A stretch of DNA of 64,000 nt from Novosphingobium huizhouense (GTDB taxonomy: Bacteria; Pseudomonadota; Alphaproteobacteria; Sphingomonadales; Sphingomonadaceae), in assembly GCF_020179475.1 (NCBI RefSeq), contig NZ_JAILXZ010000004.1, positions 1-64,000 on the forward strand, given 5' to 3'. The notes under the pieces were generated by a model. The model was not told the origin of the DNA. It did no database searches and saw only the letters and a program-made list of their open reading frames with translations. Made by a program: the position numbers and the translations under genes. Each line of letters opens with the position of its first letter. The first letter of the stretch is position 1. Shown piece after piece: positions 17,404 to 26,919 of the stretch.

Positions 17404-18483
17404 ATGAAATTTACCTTCCACGGTCGCGCCACGGGTGCGACGCTGGCCCTCGCGCTGCTCGCCGCGACCGGTCCCCTTCTGGCGCCGCTGCCGGCGGTGG
17501 CGCAGGCCCAGGTTCCCGACACCACCGAAGCGCGCCTGCGCAAGCTCGAGAGCGAGCTGCGCGCGGTACAGCGCAAGGTCTTCCCCGAAGGCGCCGGCCG
17601 GACCTTCGCGCCCGAGATCGCCGCGCCGCAGGCCGCTGCGGTCCCCGTCGGCGCGCCGGCGAGCACGCCGGTCGCCGACTTGCTCGCGCGGATGGACGCG
17701 GTCGAAGCGCAACTCCAGCGGCTGACCGCCGCGAGCGAGGAAAGCCAGGATCGCATGGGCAAGCTCGAGGCGCGGCTGGCGGCGCTCGAACCCGCGCCGG
17801 CTCCGGCCGAGGGCGCGCCTGCCGCCGCGTCCGCAGCGCCCGCGCCCGCGCCGGCCGCCGCGGCGCAGGCCGCCGGCCCGGTCCGCACCACCCCGGCGGC
17901 GACGACGGCGGCGGCATCGCCGTCGGCCCCCGGCGCCGCACCCGCCAGGGCGCCGGCCGCTCCGGCTGCGAAGGCGCCTGCCCCGGCGGGCGGCACGGCC
18001 AAGGCGACGGCGACGGCAGGCAACGCATCGGGAGCCAAGGCGTCGGCCGAACGCATCGCTGCGGTCGAGGCGATCGAGAAGCCCGCCACCGGCGATGCCG
18101 CCGAAGACGATTATGCCTATGGCTACCGGCTGTGGGAGGCGAAGTTCTTCCCCGAGGCGCAGCAGCAGCTGACCCGCTTCGTCCAGCAGTATCCGAAGTC
18201 GAAGCGCATCAGCTTCGCGCGCAACCTGCTCGGCCGCGCCTATCTCGACGACGACAAGCCGGGCACCGCCGCGCAGTGGTTCCTGCAGAATTACCAGGCC
18301 GACAAGAAGGGCGAGCGCGCCGCCGACAGCCTGCTCTACCTCGGCGTGGCGATGGCGCGGCTCAAGGAAACCAAGCGCGCCTGCGTCGCCTACGCCGAAT
18401 TCGGCAACGTCTATCCGACCGAGGCGGCGGGCCGCCTGAAGGCGCAGTACGAGGCGGCGACCAGGGCGGTGACCTGCAATTGA
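17404..18483 (+). CDS. cpoB: Tol-Pal system / cell-division coordinator, CpoB (YbgF)-like
   Basis: A periplasmic protein of 359 residues. It has a signal peptide (about 1-35), a coiled coil (about 40-125: EARLRKLESELRAVQRK, DRMGKLEARLAALE), a long Ala/Pro-rich linker (about 130-215) and C-terminal TPR repeats (YGYRLWEAKFFPEAQQQLTR and on), ending in a cysteine. In E. coli CpoB coordinates peptidoglycan synthesis with outer-membrane constriction through Tol-Pal. The tolQRAB-pal genes are not here; instead tilS and ftsH follow, as in other sphingomonads. Its stop overlaps the likely tilS start. Confidence 0.87.
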   Translation: MKFTFHGRATGATLALALLAATGPLLAPLPAVAQAQVPDTTEARLRKLESELRAVQRKVFPEGAGRTFAPEIAAPQAAAVPVGAPASTPVADLLARMDAVEAQLQRLTAASEESQDRMGKLEARLAALEPAPAPAEGAPAAASAAPAPAPAAAAQAAGPVRTTPAATTAAASPSAPGAAPARAPAAPAAKAPAPAGGTAKATATAGNASGAKASAERIAAVEAIEKPATGDAAEDDYAYGYRLWEAKFFPEAQQQLTRFVQQYPKSKRISFARNLLGRAYLDDDKPGTAAQWFLQNYQADKKGERAADSLLYLGVAMARLKETKRACVAYAEFGNVYPTEAAGRLKAQYEAATRAVTCN

Positions 18484-19462
18484 TCCGCTGACCGCCCGCT
18501 TCGCGCGCGATTTCGCGGCGCTCGGCGCGGGCAAGGGCCCGGTCGGGCTCGCCGTGTCGGGAGGCCCGGACAGCCTTGCCCTGCTGCTGCTGATGCAGGC
18601 GGCGGCGCCCGCGCCGTTCAGGGTGGCGACGGTCGACCACGGCTTGCGCGCGCAAAGCGCCGATGAGGCGGCCTTCGTCGCGCAGGTCTGCGCCGGCAGG
18701 GCGATCGCCCACGATACGCTCCGCCTCGCGCTCGCGCGCGGGAGCGCCGTGCAGGAGCGCGCCCGCGCCGCGCGCTATGCCGCGCTGGCGCAGTGGGCGC
18801 GCGGGCACGGGCTCGCCGCGCTGGTCGTCGCGCACCATGCCGACGACCAGGCCGAGACGCTGCTGATGCGGCTCAACCGCGGCGCAGGGGTGCGCGGACT
18901 CGCCGCGATGCGGGCGCGCGCGCCGACTCCCGGCGCCGCCGACCTGCCGCTGCTGCGGCCGCTGCTCGGCTGGCGCAGGGCCGAGCTCGCCGCGGTGGTG
19001 GCGCAGGCCGGCCTCGTCGCGCTGGCCGACCCTTCGAACGCCGATCCGCGTCACGAGCGTGCGCGGCTGCGCGCCGCGCTCGCCGCCGCGCCCTGGCTCG
19101 ACCCCGCCGCGCTGGCGACGAGCGCGGCGCATCTCGCGCAAGCCGACGACGCGCTCGCCTGGGTCGCGGCGCAGAGCATCGCCCGGCTGCGGCGCGACGG
19201 AGACAGGCTGGTGTGGCAGCCCGACGTGCCGCGGGTCATCGCGCTTCGCGTGCTCGAGGAGGTCGTCGCCCGGCTCGGCCGTTCAACCCCGCGCGGCAGC
19301 GCGCTGGGCGACTGGTACGACCGGCTCGCGGCGGGCCGGACGGCGACGCTGGCGGGCGTGCGCGGGCGGCCGCAGGGCGAGGTCTGGAGCTTCGCCGCGG
19401 CGCCGCCCCACCGCCCCCCGGCCGCCGCCCCCGCCGCCACCCCCGCCGCGCCCGCGCCGTGA
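18479..19462 (+). CDS. tilS: tRNA(Ile)-lysidine synthase with a non-standard start
   Basis: Ligates lysine to C34 of the CAU-anticodon tRNA-Ile so that it reads AUA. The PP-loop SGGPDS and [25 protein letters not shown] and [10 protein letters not shown] identify it. The only ATG/GTG/TTG in frame near the start is a GTG at 18554, which is the valine inside [11 protein letters not shown]; starting there would remove the strand that holds the ATP loop. The frame is open back to 18473 and reads a family-like N-terminus ([19 protein letters not shown]) from ATT 18479 or CTG 18488, so I place the start at ATT 18479, overlapping the cpoB stop. An undetected sequence error is the alternative. The C-terminal domain of long TilS forms is absent. 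Confidence 0.85.
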   Translation: MDPLTARFARDFAALGAGKGPVGLAVSGGPDSLALLLLMQAAAPAPFRVATVDHGLRAQSADEAAFVAQVCAGRAIAHDTLRLALARGSAVQERARAARYAALAQWARGHGLAALVVAHHADDQAETLLMRLNRGAGVRGLAAMRARAPTPGAADLPLLRPLLGWRRAELAAVVAQAGLVALADPSNADPRHERARLRAALAAAPWLDPAALATSAAHLAQADDALAWVAAQSIARLRRDGDRLVWQPDVPRVIALRVLEEVVARLGRSTPRGSALGDWYDRLAAGRTATLAGVRGRPQGEVWSFAAAPPHRPPAAAPAATPAAPAP

Positions 19463-19592
19463 TCGCAGGTCCCGCGCTATTCGCCGGAGAAACGCGGGAA
19501 AATCGCACCTTCGGTTATATTGCGATTCATCGGGCGGTCCCTACATTGCGGAAAACGGGCGACGAGTCCGGCCTCCAGCAAAGAGCACAGCG

Positions 19593-21536
19593 ATGAATGA
19601 CGACCAGCCGCAGGGCAATCCGTGGATCAAGAGCCTCCTCGTCTGGGGCGGCATCTTCCTCGCCCTGCTGCTGGTGGTCTCGATGTTCGGCGCGCGGACC
19701 GACAGCACCGGCACGATGATCCGCTACTCCGACTTCCGCAGCCGCGTCGCCGAAGGCGCGGTCAAGGAAGTGCAGATCGGCCCCGATCGCATCACCGGCA
19801 CGCTGAAGAACGAGCAGACCTTCTCGACCGTCCCGGTCCAGGGCGACGCCGACCTCGCCAAGCTGCTGCAGGACAATGGCGTCCAGTATTCGGGCAAGGC
19901 GCAGGAGGAACCCAACCTGCTGCTCTACATCCTCGCGCAGTCGCTGCCGTTCCTGCTGATCCTGGGCGTCGCCTTCTTCGCGCTGCGCCAGGTGCAGAAG
20001 GGCGGCGGTTCGGGCGCGATGGGCTTCGGCAAGTCCAAGGCCAAGCTGCTGACCGAACGGTCCGGCCGGGTCACCTTCGACGACGTCGCCGGCATCGACG
20101 AAGCGCGCGAGGAACTGCAGGAAATCGTGGAATTCCTGCGCGATCCCAGCCGCTTCTCCAAGCTCGGCGGGCAAATCCCCAAGGGCGCGCTGCTGGTCGG
20201 CTCGCCCGGCACCGGCAAGACCCTGCTGGCGCGCGCGATCGCGGGCGAGGCGGGCGTGCCGTTCTTCACCATTTCCGGCTCGGACTTCGTAGAGATGTTC
20301 GTCGGCGTCGGCGCGAGCCGCGTGCGCGACATGTTCGAGCAGGCCAAGAAGAACGCGCCGTGCATCGTCTTCATCGACGAAATCGACGCGGTCGGCCGCC
20401 ACCGCGGCCATGGCCTCGGCAATTCGAACGACGAGCGCGAACAGACGCTCAACCAGCTGCTGGTCGAGATGGACGGCTTCGAGGCCAACGAAGGCATCAT
20501 CATCATCGCCGCGACCAACCGTCCCGATGTGCTCGATCCCGCGCTGCTGCGCCCGGGCCGCTTCGACCGCCAGGTGGTCGTGCCGATCCCCGACATCGAG
20601 GGCCGCGAGAAGATCCTTTCGGTGCACATGAAGAAGGTGCCGCTGGCCCCCGACGTCAACCCGCGCACCATTGCGCGCGGCACCCCCGGCTTCTCGGGCG
20701 CCGACCTCGCCAACCTCGTCAACGAAGCCGCGCTGCTCGCCGCGCGCCGCAACAAGCGCCTCGTCGCGATGCAGGAGTTCGAGGACGCCAAGGACAAGGT
20801 GATGATGGGCGCCGAGCGCCGCAGCATGGTGATGACCGAAGACGAGAAGAAGATGACCGCCTACCACGAAGCGGGCCATGCGATCGTCTCGATCAACGAG
20901 CCGGCATCCGACCCCATCCACAAGGCGACGATCATCCCGCGCGGCCGCGCGCTCGGCATGGTCATGCGCCTGCCCGAACGCGACAGCTATTCCTATCACC
21001 GCGACAAGATGCACGCGAACCTGTCGGTCTCGATGGGCGGCCGCGTGGCGGAAGAAATCATCTTCGGCCACGACAAGGTCTCGTCGGGCGCTTCCTCGGA
21101 CATCCAGTACGCCACCAGCCTGGCGCGCAGCATGGTCACCAAGTGGGGCATGTCGGACAAGCTCGGGCCGCTGATGTACGAGGAGAGCCAGGAAGGCTAC
21201 CTCGGCATGGGCAGCACCAACCGCACGATGATGTCGGACGAGACCAACAAGCTGATCGACAGCGAGATTCGCGGGCTGGTCGATGGCGCGCATGCGCGTG
21301 CGACCGACATCCTGCGCACGCAGGAGGACAAGCTCCACCTGCTCGCCCAGGCGCTGCTCGAATACGAGACGCTGACCGGCGAGGAGATCAAGACTTTGGT
21401 CGAGGAGGGCCGGATCGACCGGCCCGATGCGCCGCGCGGCACCCCGCGCCCGGTGGCCTCGCAAGGGTCGGCGGTGCCGCGCGCCGGGCGTCGTTTCGCC
21501 GGCTCGACCGGCGGCACGCAGCCGCTCGGCGCCTGA
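19593..21536 (+). CDS. ftsH: ATP-dependent zinc metalloprotease FtsH
   Basis: Hexameric inner-membrane AAA+ protease that degrades misfolded membrane proteins and regulators such as LpxC or RpoH. The 647 residues comprise TM1 (about 13-31), a small periplasmic domain, TM2 (about 110-130), the AAA module with Walker A GSPGTGKT (203-210), Walker [12 protein letters not shown] and the SRH region, and the zinc site HEAGH (425-429). All catalytic residues are intact. The Gly/Pro/Ser-rich C-terminal tail is probably disordered. It follows tilS by 130 bp and probably has its own promoter. Confidence 0.97.
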   Translation: MNDDQPQGNPWIKSLLVWGGIFLALLLVVSMFGARTDSTGTMIRYSDFRSRVAEGAVKEVQIGPDRITGTLKNEQTFSTVPVQGDADLAKLLQDNGVQYSGKAQEEPNLLLYILAQSLPFLLILGVAFFALRQVQKGGGSGAMGFGKSKAKLLTERSGRVTFDDVAGIDEAREELQEIVEFLRDPSRFSKLGGQIPKGALLVGSPGTGKTLLARAIAGEAGVPFFTISGSDFVEMFVGVGASRVRDMFEQAKKNAPCIVFIDEIDAVGRHRGHGLGNSNDEREQTLNQLLVEMDGFEANEGIIIIAATNRPDVLDPALLRPGRFDRQVVVPIPDIEGREKILSVHMKKVPLAPDVNPRTIARGTPGFSGADLANLVNEAALLAARRNKRLVAMQEFEDAKDKVMMGAERRSMVMTEDEKKMTAYHEAGHAIVSINEPASDPIHKATIIPRGRALGMVMRLPERDSYSYHRDKMHANLSVSMGGRVAEEIIFGHDKVSSGASSDIQYATSLARSMVTKWGMSDKLGPLMYEESQEGYLGMGSTNRTMMSDETNKLIDSEIRGLVDGAHARATDILRTQEDKLHLLAQALLEYETLTGEEIKTLVEEGRIDRPDAPRGTPRPVASQGSAVPRAGRRFAGSTGGTQPLGA

Positions 21537-21581
21537 GCCGCAGACCGACCGAGGCCCGAATCAACAGCGCCGGGGGGACGC

Positions 21582-22562
21582 GTGGCCAAGACCAGTGAAG
21601 CGATCGTGATCCGGGCCCACGGCGGCCCGGAGGTTCTGCGGCTCGAGACCGTGTCGGTCGGCGATCCGGGGCCGGGCCAGGTCCTGCTCCGCCAGGAAGC
21701 GGTCTCGGTCAACTTCCACGACGTCTATGTCCGCTCCGGCGCCTACCGCACGCTGGCGCTGCCCGGCACGCCAGGGCTCGAGGCGGTCGGCGTTATCGAG
21801 GCGCTGGGCGAGGGCGTGAGCGACCTCGCGGTGGGCCAGCGGGTCGCCTATATCGACAAGGGCTATGGCGCCTATGCCGCCGCCCGGGTGCTCGACGCCG
21901 CGCTCGCCGCGCCGGTGCCCGATGGCGTCGAACCCGGCGTGGCGACGGCGTGGTTCCTCAAGGGCCTGACCGCGCAGGCGCTGGTCGACGAAGTCGAGCC
22001 GGTGCGCGCAGGGATGACCGTGCTGGCCCAGGCCGCGGCGGGCGGGGTCGGCCAACTCGTCGCGCGCATGGCGAAGTTGCGCGGCGCAACTGTCATCGGC
22101 ACCGTCGGCTCGCCCGAAAAGGTCGCGGTGGCGAAGGCCGCGGGTTGCGACCACGTGATCCTCTACCGCGAGGAAGACGTCGCGGCGCGGGTCGCCGAGC
22201 TCACCGGCGGCGGCGGAGTCGACGTGGCGTTCGACGCGGTGGGCAAGGACAGCTTCGAAGGCTCGCTGGCGAGCCTCGCCACCCTCGGCCATCTGGTCCA
22301 CTACGGGCAGGCCTCGGGGCCGATCCCGCCGTTCGACCTGTCGCGGCTCGGCGCAAGGTCGGCCAAGGTCTCGCGCCCGTTCCTGTGGCCCTATATCCAG
22401 CCGCGCTCGAAGCTGCTGTCGGCGTCGGAGCGCCTGTTTTCGGCAATGGCGCGCGGCGACCTGCCGCTCTCGCTCGGCGGGCGCTTTGCGCTGGCGCAGG
22501 CGGCCGACGCCCATGCCGCGCTCGAAGCGCGCGCGGCCGGGCCCTTCGTGCTCGACTGCTGA
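21582..22562 (+). CDS. Quinone oxidoreductase family protein (NADPH-dependent MDR)
   Basis: A 326-residue zinc-free medium-chain reductase of the QOR/zeta-crystallin type: an N-terminal GroES-like domain (RAHGGPEVLRLE, VNFHDVYVRSG, GLEAVGVIEALG) and a Rossmann domain with AAAGGVGQLVARMAK and TVGSPEKVAVAKAAGC. It probably reduces quinones with one- or two-electron chemistry; the substrate is unknown. The start is GTG, preceded by a GGGGGA Shine-Dalgarno. A second quinone reductase (PIG3-like) lies at 35241. Confidence 0.9.
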   Translation: MAKTSEAIVIRAHGGPEVLRLETVSVGDPGPGQVLLRQEAVSVNFHDVYVRSGAYRTLALPGTPGLEAVGVIEALGEGVSDLAVGQRVAYIDKGYGAYAAARVLDAALAAPVPDGVEPGVATAWFLKGLTAQALVDEVEPVRAGMTVLAQAAAGGVGQLVARMAKLRGATVIGTVGSPEKVAVAKAAGCDHVILYREEDVAARVAELTGGGGVDVAFDAVGKDSFEGSLASLATLGHLVHYGQASGPIPPFDLSRLGARSAKVSRPFLWPYIQPRSKLLSASERLFSAMARGDLPLSLGGRFALAQAADAHAALEARAAGPFVLDC

Positions 22563-22566
22563 GCGC

Positions 22567-23622
22567 TCAGGCGCCGGATTCGGCGGCGATCAGGATCACG
22601 AACAGCATCAGCGCGATGCACGCGAAGACCGACAGCGCGAAGGTCCGCACGATCCCGCCGAAGCGCGAGGTGCCGTAGGCGCCGCGCAGCTGGCGGTACA
22701 TGTGGAACGGCGGCACGAACACGAGCACCGCGATCGCCCCTTCGAGCGGAGTCACGCTCAGCAGCATGATCGTCACCCCGAGCAGCGTCATGAAGCCCAG
22801 CGAATACGTGACGAACACGGTGTGGTCGTAGAGGTGGAAGCGGCGGCTGAACGGGAATAGCAGCCACAGGAACGGCACCGAGATCGGGATCAGCGCCCAG
22901 CTGTACTTGTAGGCATAGTTCTGCGCCTTGTAGGCGACCAGCGCGGGGTTCGCCTTGAACTTCTTGATCGCCGCGTTGACCGCGCCGATGTCGCTCTGCA
23001 GGTTGCTATCGATTTCCGGGCCCGAGGAGTTGGAGCGCACCTCGCGCACGATTTCGAGCCCGGTCTGCTGCGCGTCGATCTGCTGGTCGATGGCGTCGGT
23101 GTCGGCGCCCTTGCTCTGCAGGCGGTCGCGCTCGGCCTCGAGCGCGGCGATCTTCTGCTCGATCTTGCGTTCGGCCTTCGCCGCATCGGCGGCGTTCGTC
23201 GGCACGCCGGCGAAGTTCGTTTCGCCAGCGGTCTGGTGATAGACGGCAAAGGCGAGGAACACGCTGAACAGGAACAGCGCCAGCGGCGAGACGAAGCGCG
23301 CGCGCTGCCCGTCGATGTAGCGGCGGGTCAGCTCGCCCGGACGCCACACCAGCATCGGCAGGGTGCGCCAGATCTTGCCCTCGAAGTGGAAAACTCCGTG
23401 GAGAAGGTCGTGGAAAAACGCGCCGAGCGTGCGATGCACGTGCGCCGCCTGGCCGCAGGCGTGGCAGTAGCTGCCCACCAGCGGCGTCGCGCAATTGAGG
23501 CAGGCGGTCTCGTGCGTGTGGCCCGGGTCCTGCGCCGAAGCGTGTTCCCCGGCGTGCGGCTCGACCGTGCGGGCCTTGAGCGCGCCTTCCACCACGTCGC
23601 CGATTGCCTGTGCGTCGCTCAT
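22567..23622 (-). CDS. DUF3667 membrane protein with an N-terminal zinc-ribbon-like motif
   Basis: An integral membrane protein of about 351 residues. A CLNCATPLVG-x3-CHACGQ motif near the N-terminus could bind zinc, followed by a DUF3667 core (FHDLLHGVFHFEGKIWRTL, WRPGELTRRYIDGQRARFVSP), one membrane segment, a long charged coiled coil (about 145-235) and three or four C-terminal membrane segments. The function is unknown. ATG 23628 or 23622 are both possible. It is convergent with the quinone reductase and divergent from the exported protein at 23709. Confidence 0.85.
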   Translation of the reverse strand: MSDAQAIGDVVEGALKARTVEPHAGEHASAQDPGHTHETACLNCATPLVGSYCHACGQAAHVHRTLGAFFHDLLHGVFHFEGKIWRTLPMLVWRPGELTRRYIDGQRARFVSPLALFLFSVFLAFAVYHQTAGETNFAGVPTNAADAAKAERKIEQKIAALEAERDRLQSKGADTDAIDQQIDAQQTGLEIVREVRSNSSGPEIDSNLQSDIGAVNAAIKKFKANPALVAYKAQNYAYKYSWALIPISVPFLWLLFPFSRRFHLYDHTVFVTYSLGFMTLLGVTIMLLSVTPLEGAIAVLVFVPPFHMYRQLRGAYGTSRFGGIVRTFALSVFACIALMLFVILIAAESGA

Positions 23623-23708
23623 GCCCATTCCCCAACGGTCCTGCTTGCGGCATAGCCAAGCTTGCTGCGCGGGACTACCGCCTGCGCGACGATGGGGAGA
23701 TAAAAAGG

Positions 23709-24101
23709 ATGCGGTCGAAACGAGCTGCCCTGGTTGCCGCAGCGGTGCTTGCAGGATTTGGGCCCGGCGTTGCCGCCGCGCAGACCGGCGCGATGTCGGT
23801 GGCGACGTTCCTCGCCAAGGCCGATGCGCTGCGCGCGCGCGGGCCGTTCGCGCTGATGAGCGCGGACTACAAGCTGCTCAAGGCCGAGGTGACCGGCGCG
23901 GCGCAGGCCTATCGCGCCCGGCTCAAGGGCGAGCAGGCCGCGGGCCGGCCCAGCTCCTGCCCGCCGCCCAAGGCGCCGTTCAACAGCGATGACGTCATGG
24001 CGCAGATGCGCAGCTATCCGCCGGCGAGCCGCGGGCAGACCAGCGTCGCCACCGCGGTCGCCGACCTGTTCCTCGCGCGCTATCCCTGCAAAGGGCGCTG
24101 A
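23709..24101 (+). CDS. Conserved hypothetical exported protein
   Basis: A 130-residue protein with a Sec signal peptide (about residues 1-25, ending AAAQT). The mature part is helical, with two cysteines (RPSSCPPPK and the C-terminal RYPCKGR) that could form a disulphide, and SVATFLAKADALRARGPFALMSADYKLLKAE. I do not recognise a named domain. ATG 23709 lies just after a purine-rich ribosome entry stretch. Periplasmic location is inferred from the signal peptide. Confidence 0.75.
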   Translation: MRSKRAALVAAAVLAGFGPGVAAAQTGAMSVATFLAKADALRARGPFALMSADYKLLKAEVTGAAQAYRARLKGEQAAGRPSSCPPPKAPFNSDDVMAQMRSYPPASRGQTSVATAVADLFLARYPCKGR

Positions 24102-24206
24102 GGGGGCGCTGACGGGACGCCCAGGGGCGCCGTGTGGGGGCGCGCTTTACGGTGAATTAACCTTGTCCGGGCAGGGATGGGGCCGGGCCATGAGGAGGGC
24201 GCGCGG

Positions 24207-25823
24207 GTGTTCGGGCGAGTTGACCAGTCGGGCGCTGCCGCCGCCGTGGCGACGTTCGGCCGCGCGCGCCCGGGCCCGGGCGGCGCGCCTTCGCACCCGG
24301 TGCGCCAGCGCCTGCCGCTCGCCGTGGTCGAGCCGGAATCGGAAACGCCTCCTGCCGCGCCCCAGCCCCGTCTTGCGTCGCGCCTTGCCGGCCATCCGCT
24401 CGTCCTTCGCTGGGACGCGCTGCGGCGTTCGATGGAGGCGCGCGCGAGCCGGCTCGATCTCGCCCCCGATCTTGCCGAGGACGTCGGCAGCGCGCGGTGG
24501 TTTCGCGGGCTTGCGACGTTCCTGTCGCTGACCCTGCTCGCCGCGGCGTTCTGGCCCGATTTCGCTCCGCTCGAAGCCGCGCCGTTGGTCCGCCTCGACG
24601 ACGGCGCGCGCGCCGAATTCGCGGCGCAGGCGCTGACGCCAGCGCGGCGCGGCGCAACCGGCGGCCGTCACTTCGCCGCCGCGCCCGAGCTGGTGCTGCG
24701 GCTCGATGCGGCGGTGGAGCGCCCGGAAATCCGCCTTGCCGCGATGCTGGGCGAAAACGACACCGTGCTGCGCATGCTGCAGCGCGCCGGGATCGGGCAG
24801 GGCGATGCGGCGCAGGCCGCCGCGCTGATCGGCGGCGCGGTGCCGCTCGATTCGATCGCGCCCGGCACCCGCTTCGACCTCGTCCTCGGCGCACGGTCGA
24901 GCCCGGTGCAGCCGCGCCCGCTCGAGGCGATCAAGGTGCGCCCGCGCTTCGATCTCGCGCTGGCGGTGGAGCGGGCAGGGGGCGTGCTCGGCCTGAAGCG
25001 CGCGCCGATCGCGGTCGATACGCGGCCGCTGCGGGTCCAGGGCCTGGTCGGGGCGAGCCTCTACCGCTCCGCCCGCGCCGCGGGCGCGCCGCCCGAAACG
25101 GTGCAGGACTACCTCCGCGCGGTGGACGAAGTGCTGCCGTTCGAGGAGATTCTGCCCAGCGACGAGTTCGATTTCGTGGTCAGCTACAAGCGCGCGGCCG
25201 ATGGCGAGGGCCAGGCCGGCGACCTCCAGTATGCGGCGATCCTGCGCGATGGACGCCCGCGGCTGCAACTGCTGCGCTGGGGCAACGACGGCGCGTTCCA
25301 GTCGCTCGACGCGCTGACCGGCGCGCAGGGCGCGAACGACGACGGTGCGCTGCTGACGCCAGTCGCGGGGCACGTCACCTCGGGCTTCGGGCTGCGCCGC
25401 CACCCCATCCTCGGCTTCGTGCGGATGCACGCCGGGATCGACTTCGCCGCCGCGTGGGGCTCGCCGATCTACGCCGCGACCGACGGGCGGGTGAGCTTCG
25501 CCGGCTGGCACGGCGGGCACGGCAACTACGTCCGGCTCGACCACGGCGGCGGCATCGGCACCGGCTATGGCCACATGAGCCGCATCGCGGTGGTGCCGGG
25601 CATGACTGTGCGGCGCGGACAGGTGATCGGCTATGTCGGCTCGACCGGCCTGTCGACCGGCCCGCACCTCCACTACGAGCTCTATCGCGGCGGGCAGGTG
25701 GTCGATCCCGCCTCGGTGCGCTTCCTCGCGCGGCGGCAGGCGGCCGACCCCGGCCAGATCGCAGCGTTCAAGGCGCGGCTGGCGCAGATGACCGCGCTGC
25801 GCGCCAACGTCGCGCTGCGCTGA
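24207..25823 (+). CDS. M23 family (LytM-type) metallopeptidase, membrane-anchored
   Basis: A predicted periplasmic peptidoglycan endopeptidase. The 538-residue protein has a ~90-residue basic N-terminal part, one membrane anchor (about residues 103-120, GLATFLSLTLLAAAFW), a LysM/SH3-like middle region and a C-terminal LytM domain: RRHPILGFVRMHAGIDFAA with zinc-ligand His and Asp, then STGPHLHYELYR with the HxH pair. All zinc ligands are present, so it is probably active rather than an EnvC-like activator. GTG 24207 is favoured over ATG 24177 because AGGAGG (24193-24198) lies 8 nt before it. Confidence 0.9.
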   Translation: MFGRVDQSGAAAAVATFGRARPGPGGAPSHPVRQRLPLAVVEPESETPPAAPQPRLASRLAGHPLVLRWDALRRSMEARASRLDLAPDLAEDVGSARWFRGLATFLSLTLLAAAFWPDFAPLEAAPLVRLDDGARAEFAAQALTPARRGATGGRHFAAAPELVLRLDAAVERPEIRLAAMLGENDTVLRMLQRAGIGQGDAAQAAALIGGAVPLDSIAPGTRFDLVLGARSSPVQPRPLEAIKVRPRFDLALAVERAGGVLGLKRAPIAVDTRPLRVQGLVGASLYRSARAAGAPPETVQDYLRAVDEVLPFEEILPSDEFDFVVSYKRAADGEGQAGDLQYAAILRDGRPRLQLLRWGNDGAFQSLDALTGAQGANDDGALLTPVAGHVTSGFGLRRHPILGFVRMHAGIDFAAAWGSPIYAATDGRVSFAGWHGGHGNYVRLDHGGGIGTGYGHMSRIAVVPGMTVRRGQVIGYVGSTGLSTGPHLHYELYRGGQVVDPASVRFLARRQAADPGQIAAFKARLAQMTALRANVALR

Positions 25824-25831
25824 TCGCGGTG

Positions 25832-25852
25832 CGGTTGCAGCAGGTGCAACCG
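25832..25852. promoter_or_regulatory. Perfect dyad between the M23 peptidase gene and hemB
   Basis: CGGTTGCA (25832-25839) and TGCAACCG (25845-25852) form a perfect 8-bp inverted repeat with a 5-bp centre, 8 bp after the M23 gene and 75 bp before hemB. No T-run follows, so an operator for hemB or an RNA hairpin is more likely than an intrinsic terminator. Confidence 0.4.
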
Positions 25853-25926
25853 GCGATCGCAAATCGCAAGGCGACCGGGTAGCGGCCCGGTTGCGGGGTG
25901 GGGCCGAGCCGCCTAGACAGGCGCGC

Positions 25927-26919
25927 ATGAGCTCCTATCCGATGATCCGCCTTCGCCGTACCCGCGCCAGCGCCTGGAGCCGGGCGCTCCATCGCGAAGT
26001 GCAGGTGACGCCAGCCGACCTGATTTGGCCGCTGTTCGTGACCGAAGGCACCGGCGTCGAGGACCCGATCGCCTCGCTGCCCGGCGTCTCGCGCTGGTCG
26101 GTCGACGGCATCGTCGCGCGGGCGAAGGATGCGGTCGCGGCAGGCATTCCCTGCCTCGCGCTGTTCCCGAACACCCAGCCCGAGCGGCGCAGCGAGGACG
26201 GGCGCGAGGCACTCAATCCCGACAACCTGATGTGCCGCGCGATCCGCGCGATCAAGGACGCCTGCGGCGACGAGATCGGCGTGCTGACCGACGTCGCGCT
26301 CGATCCCTATACCAGCCACGGCCAGGACGGGCTGATCGACGCGGCGGGCTATGTGCTCAACGACGCCACGGTCGAGGTGCTGGTCGGGCAGAGCCTCAAC
26401 CAGGCGGCCGCCGGGGCTGACGTCATCGCGCCGTCGGACATGATGGACGGCCGCATCGCGGCGATCCGCGCGGCCCTCGAAGGCGAGGGCCACCACAACG
26501 TCCAGATCATGTCCTATGCCGCCAAGTACGCCTCTGCCTTCTATGGCCCGTTCCGCGATGCGGTGGGCTCGCGCGGGCTGCTCAAGGGCGACAAGAAGAC
26601 CTACCAGATGGACCCGGGCAATGCCGAGGAAGCGCTGCGCGAGGTCGAGCTCGACCTTGCCGAAGGCGCCGACAGCGTGATGGTCAAGCCGGGGCTGCCC
26701 TATCTCGACATCGTGGCCCGCGTGAAGCAGGCCTTCGGCGTGCCGGTCTTCGCCTACCAGGTGAGCGGCGAATACGCGATGATCGAGGCGGCGGTGGCGG
26801 CGGGCGCGGCGGATCGCGACGCGATGGTGCTGGAAACGCTGCTCGCCTTCAAGCGCGCCGGCTGCTCGGGCGTGCTCACCTACCACGCGCTCCATGCGGC
26901 GCGGCTGCTGGGCGCGTGA
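25927..26919 (+). CDS. hemB: Porphobilinogen synthase (delta-aminolevulinate dehydratase)
   Basis: Condenses two 5-aminolevulinate molecules to porphobilinogen. The 330-residue enzyme has both Schiff-base lysines, K200 in YAAKYASAFYGPFRDA and K254 in VMVKPGLPYLD. The metal-switch segment reads TDVALDPYTSHGQDG: an Asp-type site in place of the cysteine cluster of zinc enzymes, so a Mg2+-type, Zn-independent enzyme is expected. Its GTGA overlap with the next GNAT gene suggests coupling. Confidence 0.96.
   Translation: MSSYPMIRLRRTRASAWSRALHREVQVTPADLIWPLFVTEGTGVEDPIASLPGVSRWSVDGIVARAKDAVAAGIPCLALFPNTQPERRSEDGREALNPDNLMCRAIRAIKDACGDEIGVLTDVALDPYTSHGQDGLIDAAGYVLNDATVEVLVGQSLNQAAAGADVIAPSDMMDGRIAAIRAALEGEGHHNVQIMSYAAKYASAFYGPFRDAVGSRGLLKGDKKTYQMDPGNAEEALREVELDLAEGADSVMVKPGLPYLDIVARVKQAFGVPVFAYQVSGEYAMIEAAVAAGAADRDAMVLETLLAFKRAGCSGVLTYHALHAARLLGA

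Noticed and set aside
19527..21464. Antisense open frame of 645 codons opposite ftsH
   Set aside because: Shadow of ftsH, low-complexity composition, no plausible start or domain.
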